The position numbers and the translations under genes are program-made. A model generated the notes under the pieces. That model was not told the origin of the DNA. It was given only the letters and a program-made list of their open reading frames with translations, and did not search any database. DNA of 64,000 nucleotides from Ornithinimicrobium sp. (GTDB lineage: Bacteria > Actinomycetota > Actinomycetes > Actinomycetales > Dermatophilaceae), in contig NZ_JAUNVI010000004.1 of NCBI RefSeq assembly GCF_030537745.1, forward strand, positions 26,358 through 90,357, given 5' to 3'. Positions 59,745-64,000 of this stretch are shown here, piece after piece. Position 1 is the first letter of the stretch. Each line of letters starts with the position of its first letter.

Positions 59745-61271
59745 GTGTCCGAACAGCAGCCTCCAGAACGATCCGACGACCCCGCGGACGACCAGGACCA
59801 GGACGGACCTGGGTCAAAAGCAACAGGCGACGACCACACCACCCCGGGCGCGAGTGGAGGATCGGAGCCGATAGGTTTCCGCGGCTCCAGTGGCGCCCAG
59901 GGTGGTGCGACCTCGGGGAATGACCCCGATCCGATCGAGTCCTTGTTTGGCGGTCCGGTCCCGCCGCAGATGCGGGAGGCTCTGGAGTCCATGGGCCTTG
60001 GCGACATCGACTCCGGCCAGCTGGCCCAGATGCGCAGTCAACTGGAGATGTTGATGGGCGGTGGCGGTGATGACGGGCCGGTCAACTCCGAGCTCGCTCG
60101 AGATGTCGCACGGCAGGTGGTCGCGCAGCTCGGGGACGCCTCGATCGGCGAGTCCACGCGTCGCGACGTCGACCAAGTGGTCCAGGTCGCGTCGTTGTGG
60201 CTCGACTCGGTCACGGACTTCCCGCGCCCTGATGGCCCCGCTCGAGCACTGAGCCGGGCCGAGTGGGTGGAGCTGACGCTGCCCGTGTGGGAGCGTCTGA
60301 CCACTCCGGTGGCGGAGGGCCTGCAGGCTGCGATGACCACGGCTATGGGGCAGCAGTTGTCTGAGTTCGGGCAGGAAGGTGCGCCTTCGATCCCTGGCCT
60401 GCCGCCGGGGATGAACCCAGCCGCCCTCATGGGCCAGATGGAGCCGATGGTGCGCAGGATGAGCGCGAGCATGTTCGGCGGTCAGGTCGGGCAGGCGGTC
60501 GGCACTCTCGCGGGAGAGACGCTGTCGGGCACCGAGGTCGGCATTCCCCTGCTAGGCGACGAGTCGGTTGCGATCCTGCCGGCCAATGTGGCTGACTTCG
60601 CCGAGGGTCTGCAGATCGACGCTGGTGAGGTGCATCTGTACCTCGCCGTGCGCGAGGCTGCTCGCGTCCGGCTCTTCGCGGCGGTCCCCTGGCTGGGACC
60701 GCAGCTGCTGACTGCGGTCGAGGACTATGCCCGTGACATCCGGATCAATACCGACGCCATCGAGGAGGCCGTGCGCAGCGCCGATCCGCAGGATGCCGAG
60801 GCGATGCAGGAGGCGCTCACGGGCGGCCTGTTCTCCATCGAGCCCAGCCCTGCCCAGCTCGCGGCGCTGGCTCGGCTGGAGACCTTCCTCGCGCTCGTCG
60901 AGGGTTGGGTGGACCTAGTGAGCGCCCGCGCCACCTCCCCGCACCTGCCGCACGCGGACGCCCTCGCGGAGGCCGTGCGCCGCCGCCGAGCCAGCAGTGG
61001 TCCGGCGGAGAAGACCTTCGCCTCCCTGGTCGGCCTCGAACTGCGGCCCCGCCGCCTCCGTGACGCCGCCAACCTATGGGCCGCCCTCGAAGATGCCCGT
61101 GGGCAGGCGGGCCGAGACGCGGCTTGGGGTCACCCGGACATCGCACCCAGTGCCGCCGATCTGGACGACCCGCTCGGTTACGTCCAGAACCGTGCGTCTG
61201 AGACTGACGACGAAGCACTCACCATCACCGACGAGGACATCGAGCGCCTCCTGGACGGCCCTACGGAGTGA
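59745..61271 (+). CDS. Zincin-like (DUF2342 / Rv3195-type) protein, zinc histidines replaced
   Basis: A 508-residue protein of the family often named zinc-dependent metalloprotease. It has a Pro/Asp/Ser-rich disordered N-terminus (1-65), GGPVPPQMREALESMGL, MSASMFGGQVGQAVGTLAGETLSG, and the zincin helix VHLYLAVREAARVRLFAAVPWL followed by LVEGWVDLV. Family members usually have REAAHxRLF at this helix; here the His is Arg, so zinc binding may be lost. GTG 59745 has AGGAAGGAT upstream. Its stop overlaps GTG 61268 as GTGA. Position matches Rv3195. Confidence 0.86.
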   Translation: MSEQQPPERSDDPADDQDQDGPGSKATGDDHTTPGASGGSEPIGFRGSSGAQGGATSGNDPDPIESLFGGPVPPQMREALESMGLGDIDSGQLAQMRSQLEMLMGGGGDDGPVNSELARDVARQVVAQLGDASIGESTRRDVDQVVQVASLWLDSVTDFPRPDGPARALSRAEWVELTLPVWERLTTPVAEGLQAAMTTAMGQQLSEFGQEGAPSIPGLPPGMNPAALMGQMEPMVRRMSASMFGGQVGQAVGTLAGETLSGTEVGIPLLGDESVAILPANVADFAEGLQIDAGEVHLYLAVREAARVRLFAAVPWLGPQLLTAVEDYARDIRINTDAIEEAVRSADPQDAEAMQEALTGGLFSIEPSPAQLAALARLETFLALVEGWVDLVSARATSPHLPHADALAEAVRRRRASSGPAEKTFASLVGLELRPRRLRDAANLWAALEDARGQAGRDAAWGHPDIAPSAADLDDPLGYVQNRASETDDEALTITDEDIERLLDGPTE

Positions 61272-62122
61272 CGCGGCGGGGGGGGGGCGCACCGCCCCCG
61301 CCCCCCTGTGGACACCACCCGGGGCCGCCCCCCGTCGGCGGCCCACGGGGTGGCGGGGCGGCGGACGATCGGGCGGATGAGGGGCTTCGTGACCGCAACT
61401 GGGCCGAGGGCTCTCGTCGCAGTTGGGGCCAGGTGGGCCGTCTCCGACGACCCGACGGCCTCTGGCAGGTCGGTGTCGGGCCGGGAGCATTGCTGGTCGA
61501 CGGTGCCGCACCGGCCATCCTGGCCGAGTCCCTGGTGCGGGGGGTGGAGCCGATCCGCGAAGTGTCACCGTGTCCCGTTCTTGGCGGCGGGCCGGTCGCC
61601 GGTCGGCTGCGCAGAGCGCTCGGCGACCTCGACCCGGTCGAGTCGATGGAGGGCCTGACGGTCGCCGTCCATCAGTATGTCGTCCCGCTGGAGGTGGGTC
61701 TGCGCATCGCCCGGGAGCCACGTCTCGTGCTTCCAGTGGTGGTCCAGCCACGCCGCGTGGTCGTCGGCCCGGTCGTCGGTGCGGTCACTTCTCTTGAGTC
61801 GAGGCCCGACCAGCCCCCACCCGAGGTGTCGACCCCGTGCCTGCACTGCCTAGACCTGCACCGCCAAGATCGGGATCCCTCGTGGGCTGAGGTGGCGACG
61901 TCGCTGGGGCATCCTGTCCATGACTTCGACCCCCTGCCCGTCAGCACCCCGATGGCGACCGCGGCGGAAGGTTTGACGTTGATGCTGGTGGCCGCCCTCG
62001 AGTCCGGCCGACGCTGCTCCCCCGGCCTCGCCTACGAGTTCGGGGCCGACGCCCCCCATGTCGTGGCACGCCGATGGACCGTGCACCCAGCCTGCCCCTG
62101 GCATGGCGCAACGCGCGGCTGA
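61268..62122 (+). CDS. Rv3196-like / cyclodehydratase-like protein with low-complexity 5' end
   Basis: From about residue 56 the protein shows RRPDGLWQVGVGPGALLVDG and later VLPVVVQPRRVVVGPVV and PCLHCLDLHRQDRDPSW, features of the actinobacterial Rv3196-type proteins related to the ThiF/TOMM cyclodehydratase fold; the adenylation loop is not obvious. The two Cys in CLHCLDL could bind zinc with later Cys. GTG 61268 overlaps the previous stop (GTGA) but gives a strange Gly/Pro-rich start encoded by a G10 and C-rich tract. GTG 61433 (VGRLRRPDG) is the better-supported start and gives 229 residues. Function unknown. Confidence 0.65.
   Translation: MTRRGGGAPPPPPCGHHPGPPPVGGPRGGGAADDRADEGLRDRNWAEGSRRSWGQVGRLRRPDGLWQVGVGPGALLVDGAAPAILAESLVRGVEPIREVSPCPVLGGGPVAGRLRRALGDLDPVESMEGLTVAVHQYVVPLEVGLRIAREPRLVLPVVVQPRRVVVGPVVGAVTSLESRPDQPPPEVSTPCLHCLDLHRQDRDPSWAEVATSLGHPVHDFDPLPVSTPMATAAEGLTLMLVAALESGRRCSPGLAYEFGADAPHVVARRWTVHPACPWHGATRG
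61278..61306 (+). repeat. G10 tract followed by C-rich arm at the start of the Rv3196-like gene
   Basis: Ten G (61278-61287), then CGCACCG, then C5-G-C6 ending at 61306. The G and C arms can fold into a hairpin. Immediately after the zincin-like gene stop, it may be a terminator-like structure, a slippage-prone tract or a sequencing-sensitive region. If GTG 61433 is the real start it is non-coding. Confidence 0.6.
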
Positions 62123-62191
62123 AAGGCCTTCGATAAAGCTGGCGCGAGCCCCGCTGCCGGCAGGCATCCTGGTCCCCAGGACGCCCGCCGG

Positions 62192-62578
62192 TCACGCGGC
62201 CGCAACATCGTTCTTCCGCGGCCGCCCCCTCGGCCTCTTGCGCGCCACGACGACGCCCTGCAGGAGCAACTGTCCGCCCCAGACGCCCCATGGCTCATGC
62301 CGGTGGAGCGCGCCGGCGAGGCAGGCTTCCCGGATCGGGCACCCAAGGCACAACGCTTTGGCTTCCTCGACCTCGGCAGGGCGCTCCGCAAACCACAGTT
62401 CGGCGGGATTCTCCTGACAGGGCAGTGCCTGGGCCGGTGAGGTCATCCCCGGCTCCGGCAGCAGTCCGAGCATGGCGGCCAGCGGCTCACTAGGTGGCCG
62501 GTGTAACAGATCAGCACAATGCACGTCATGTCCTTCCTGCGGGTGTCTGGGCTGCGGTCTGTCGTCAATGATCGTCAT
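62192..62578 (-). CDS. whiB7: WhiB7-type transcriptional regulator of intrinsic antibiotic resistance
   Basis: A 128-residue Wbl protein with [4Fe-4S] ligands Cys54, Cys77, Cys80 and Cys86, the turn GVWGG (98-102) and a C-terminal AT-hook ARKRPRGRPRKND (112-124), the defining feature of WhiB7. WhiB7 binds the primary sigma factor and AT-rich DNA just upstream of -35 and activates drug-efflux and ribosome-protection genes. ATG 62578 has GGAG about 8 nt upstream. The region before the conserved part (residues 1-50) is typical of non-mycobacterial versions. Sits beside uvrD2 as in M. tuberculosis, behind a 400-nt leader. Confidence 0.94.
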   Translation of the reverse strand: MTIIDDRPQPRHPQEGHDVHCADLLHRPPSEPLAAMLGLLPEPGMTSPAQALPCQENPAELWFAERPAEVEEAKALCLGCPIREACLAGALHRHEPWGVWGGQLLLQGVVVARKRPRGRPRKNDVAAA

Positions 62579-62666
62579 GGCAGGTCTCCGGTCGTCATGG
62601 AGCGGATCCGTGTCGATCTGTGGCTCGCACCGGGGGACGGAGTGTCCGTAGTGCAGACAGCAGAAC

Positions 62667-62698
62667 GGCCGCGGATCCTCGGACAAGGACTCGCGGCC
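62667..62698 (-). terminator. Attenuator-type hairpin in the whiB7 leader
   Basis: Minus strand: GGCCGCG (62698-62692) pairs with CGCGGCC (62673-62667); after one mismatch a further five pairs (GTCCT/AGGAT) extend the stem. It is followed by GTTCTGCTGTCTG, moderately T-rich. It stands between the leader ORF and the whiB7 ATG, about 90 nt before it, so it can abort transcription. Premature termination in the leader is known for mycobacterial whiB7. Confidence 0.65.
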
Positions 62699-62719
62699 AG
62701 CAGACTCAGCAGGCGATAG

Positions 62720-62929
62720 CTAGCTGGTCCCGGTAGCAGTCATGTCCAGGGCGGGGGCGGGGGTCGGCGTGGCGCTGGCTTCGGTGGCGACGAACGGTCG
62801 CGAGCCTCCGAAGGCCTGCGCCGTGGCGCGACGCAAGCGCGGGCGCAGGGCGGAGCTACAGGTGGAAGCGGCCGCGCCGAGCGCGTCGCGGTAGGACGCA
62901 CCAGTGCCGGTGACGATGGTGATCTCCAT
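62720..62929 (-). CDS. 69-residue leader ORF upstream of whiB7
   Basis: ATG 62929 lies nine nt after AGGAGGG (62938-62944), one of the best SDs in the window. The product starts MEITIVTGTGASYRDALG, has a basic Arg-rich centre (RPRLRRATAQAFGG) and a Pro/Thr/Ala end. I know no homologue. The stop at 62720 is 22 nt before the attenuator hairpin. Ribosome stalling on it by translation inhibitors could alter folding of the hairpin, as proposed for other whiB7 leader ORFs. Confidence 0.55.
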   Translation of the reverse strand: MEITIVTGTGASYRDALGAAASTCSSALRPRLRRATAQAFGGSRPFVATEASATPTPAPALDMTATGTS

Positions 62930-62997
62930 CAGTTCCACCCTCCTCTCAAACCTTGCGCGACCCCACCGTCTGGACGACCGTGGGCTGGACAGTGTTC

Positions 62998-63039
62998 ACT
63001 CTAGGCTCCCTGTCGGAACGAGGGCAACCTCTTTATCAA
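62998..63039 (-). promoter_or_regulatory. whiB7 promoter with AT-rich WhiB7 site
   Basis: Minus strand: TTGATAAA (63039-63032), then TTGCCC as -35 (63027-63022), an 18-bp spacer and TAGAGT as -10 (63003-62998). An AT-rich patch a few bases upstream of the -35 is what WhiB7 recognises, so autoregulation is expected. The start near 62991 gives a leader of about 410 nt. Confidence 0.7.
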
Positions 63040-63040
63040 C

Positions 63041-63112
63041 GCGAGCATGAGGGAGCGCTCACCGCGAGCGTGAGGGAGGGTTCAACCCGAGGGTTGAGGG
63101 AGGGTTCAACCC
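63041..63112. repeat. Three imperfect 23-25 bp tandem repeats between whiB7 promoter and uvrD2 3' end
   Basis: Copies begin at 63041, 63064 and 63089, built on GAGC(A/G)TGAGGGAG followed by CGCTCACC or GGTTCAACCC. Within them TCAACCC/GGGTTGA (63082-63097) forms a 7-bp hairpin. The uvrD2 stop codon (63106-63108) lies in the third copy, so the array is both coding end and intergenic. It may contain the uvrD2 terminator. Confidence 0.7.
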
Positions 63113-64000
63113 GAGCTCGAGGATGCCGAGCGCAGCACGTCCAGGACGGCCTCGCCATACATCTCGAGCTTGCGGTCACCTACCCCGGAGATGGCACGCA
63201 GGCCGGACTCGTCAGTGGGCATCGCCTCGGCCACCGCCGTCAGGGTCGCATCGGTGAAGATGACGAAGGCCGGCATCCCCGCCTCCTGTGCGGTGCGCAG
63301 CCGCCACTGCTTGAGTGACTCGAACACCGCTTCGTCGTAGGTCGGCGGGCAGTGCTCGCAGCGTCCGATCTTGCGCTCGGCGGCGGTGCTCAGGATGGTC
63401 CCGCACGCGCGGCAGGTGCGGGGACGGGAGCTCGCCGATCCCTTTTTTCCTGGGCTGCGGCGCTGCCGACGCGGCGCACTCGCCGCTTCAGCGCCGAGCA
63501 CGCCGGCGGCCGGGGCCAGGAAGCGGGAGACCGAACGGTGCGAGCGTCCGCCTGGTGAACGCGCCAAGGACCAGCTCAGCGCCAGCCGCTCGCGCGCTCG
63601 GGTGATGCCGACATACAGCAGCCTCCGCTCCTCCTCGACCCGCTCCGGCGTGTCGGCCAAGGTGATCGGCAACAATCCTTCGCTGCAGCCGACCAGGAAG
63701 ACCGCGTCCCACTCCAGACCCTTGGCCGCGTGGAGGGAGGCCAGGGTGATGCCCTGGACAGTCGGCGCATGCTGTTCGGCCGCCCGTCGGTCCAGCTCGG
63801 TCACTAGGTCCTTGACCCTCGCTTCGGGAGCGGTCCGCGCCAGGTCGTCGGCGAGCAGCGCGAGGGCCTGGAGGCTTTCCCACCGTTCGCGCGCGGCTCC
63901 AGCGCTCGCTGGTGCGGTGCTGGCCGGCGCCCCACCGGCGCCGGCCCCCCCCCCCCCCCCCCGGTCCCCGCGCGGCGGGGGCCCGGCGGCCGGGCGCCCC
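63106..64000 (-). CDS. uvrD2: ATP-dependent DNA helicase UvrD2, 5' part cut by window
   Basis: The C-terminal part of a UvrD2-type helicase: motif V ITLASLHAAKGLEWDAVFLVG, motif [19 protein letters not shown], a tetracysteine module (CRACGTILSTAAERKIGRCEHC) and an HRDC domain (VFESLKQWRLRTAQEAGMPAFVIFTDATL). Tetracysteine plus HRDC is the hallmark of mycobacterial UvrD2. The reading frame continues to the window edge (APEARVKDLV, ARERWESLQALALLADDLA upstream), but the last 70 bases look artefactual. Its neighbour whiB7 on the same strand agrees with Rv3198c context. Reliable to about 63930. Confidence 0.9.
   Translation of the reverse strand, partial: GRPAAGPPPRGDRGGGGGAGAGGAPASTAPASAGAARERWESLQALALLADDLARTAPEARVKDLVTELDRRAAEQHAPTVQGITLASLHAAKGLEWDAVFLVGCSEGLLPITLADTPERVEEERRLLYVGITRARERLALSWSLARSPGGRSHRSVSRFLAPAAGVLGAEAASAPRRQRRSPGKKGSASSRPRTCRACGTILSTAAERKIGRCEHCPPTYDEAVFESLKQWRLRTAQEAGMPAFVIFTDATLTAVAEAMPTDESGLRAISGVGDRKLEMYGEAVLDVLRSASSSSG
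63931..64000. other. Nearly pure G/C terminal segment with C18 run
   Basis: The final 70 bases contain one A and one T. There is an 18-C run at 63945-63962, followed by GC-only self-complementary sequence. The uvrD2 frame gives only Gly/Ala/Pro/Arg here with no helicase similarity. This is unlike any other part of the window and is probably low-quality sequence near a contig end. Confidence 0.65.

Noticed and set aside
61268-62122. RiPP cyclodehydratase for the 28-residue peptide
   Set aside because: The Rv3196-like protein has a cyclodehydratase-like flavour but lies 20 kb away beside its conserved neighbours, and the peptide has no Cys and few Ser/Thr for azoline formation.
63041-63112. 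Possible CRISPR array
   Set aside because: Repeats are directly adjacent and imperfect with no unique spacers, and no cas genes are present.

Overview
The window is chromosomal DNA from a high-GC actinobacterium. The evidence is two WhiB regulators (WhiB3/WhiD-like and WhiB7-like), a SigR/RsrA-type redox sigma/anti-sigma pair, the 24-residue ribosomal protein bL37, MurT/GatD, split methylmalonyl-CoA mutase, UPF0182, PPA1309, DUF3017, DUF3817 and DUF6350 proteins, very high GC and many apparently leaderless starts (TAnnnT 6-8 nt before the start codon). Gene content and order resemble Micrococcales, perhaps Intrasporangiaceae/Ornithinimicrobiaceae; this placement is inference from gene families, not a tree. 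Nearly all of it is core genome. I see no prophage, insertion sequence, CRISPR array or biosynthetic gene cluster.

Layout: 1-5.7 kb holds the methylmalonyl-CoA mutase large subunit (cut by the window edge), pyrD, a mannose-1-phosphate guanylyltransferase and an MgtA-like mannosyltransferase. 5.8-16.5 kb is central metabolism: a LysM protein, mdh, then the purH-ACT-folD-DUF3017 operon behind a ZTP riboswitch, purN, DUF6350, sucCD and the B12-binding mutase subunit. Succinyl-CoA made by the mutase can feed sucCD and mdh. 16.5-22 kb has pcrA and, divergently, a translationally coupled envelope cassette (two small membrane proteins, a PIG-L deacetylase, a UPF0104 membrane protein). 22-31 kb is a leftward chain: guaB, guaB3, a beta-propeller protein, SURF1, DUF3817, guaA, murT, gatD. 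31-41.5 kb has whiB3, groES-groEL under two CIRCE operators, a cardiolipin synthase, a THUMP-like methyltransferase, tsaB-rimI-tsaD and two membrane HD-domain proteins. The 3' of those two HD proteins along the map is preceded, on its own strand, by a gene for a 28-residue amphipathic peptide.

41.7-52.9 kb holds bL37, rsrA-sigR, an SGNH hydrolase, an aminotransferase, an SRAP protein, an alpha/beta hydrolase, aroA-rsgA, a HisN-like protein without its metal ligands, and a pair of M16 peptidases. 52.9-64 kb holds the initiator tRNA, UPF0182, PPA1309, a Lon-like PDZ protease, moaE, an SDR, a zincin-like protein, an Rv3196-like protein, whiB7 with a long attenuator-type leader, and the 3' part of uvrD2. 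The order in this last region is close to Mycobacterium tuberculosis Rv3193c-Rv3198c.

The most unusual items are the 28-residue PSM-like peptide whose stop codon abuts an apparent CTG start of the HD-GYP gene, the ZTP riboswitch with a visible SD-sequestering alternative helix, the whiB7 leader, the HisN-like pseudoenzyme, and a leaderless 12-codon ORF that opens the coupled envelope cassette. The final 70 bases are almost pure G/C with an 18-C run and look like an assembly artefact.
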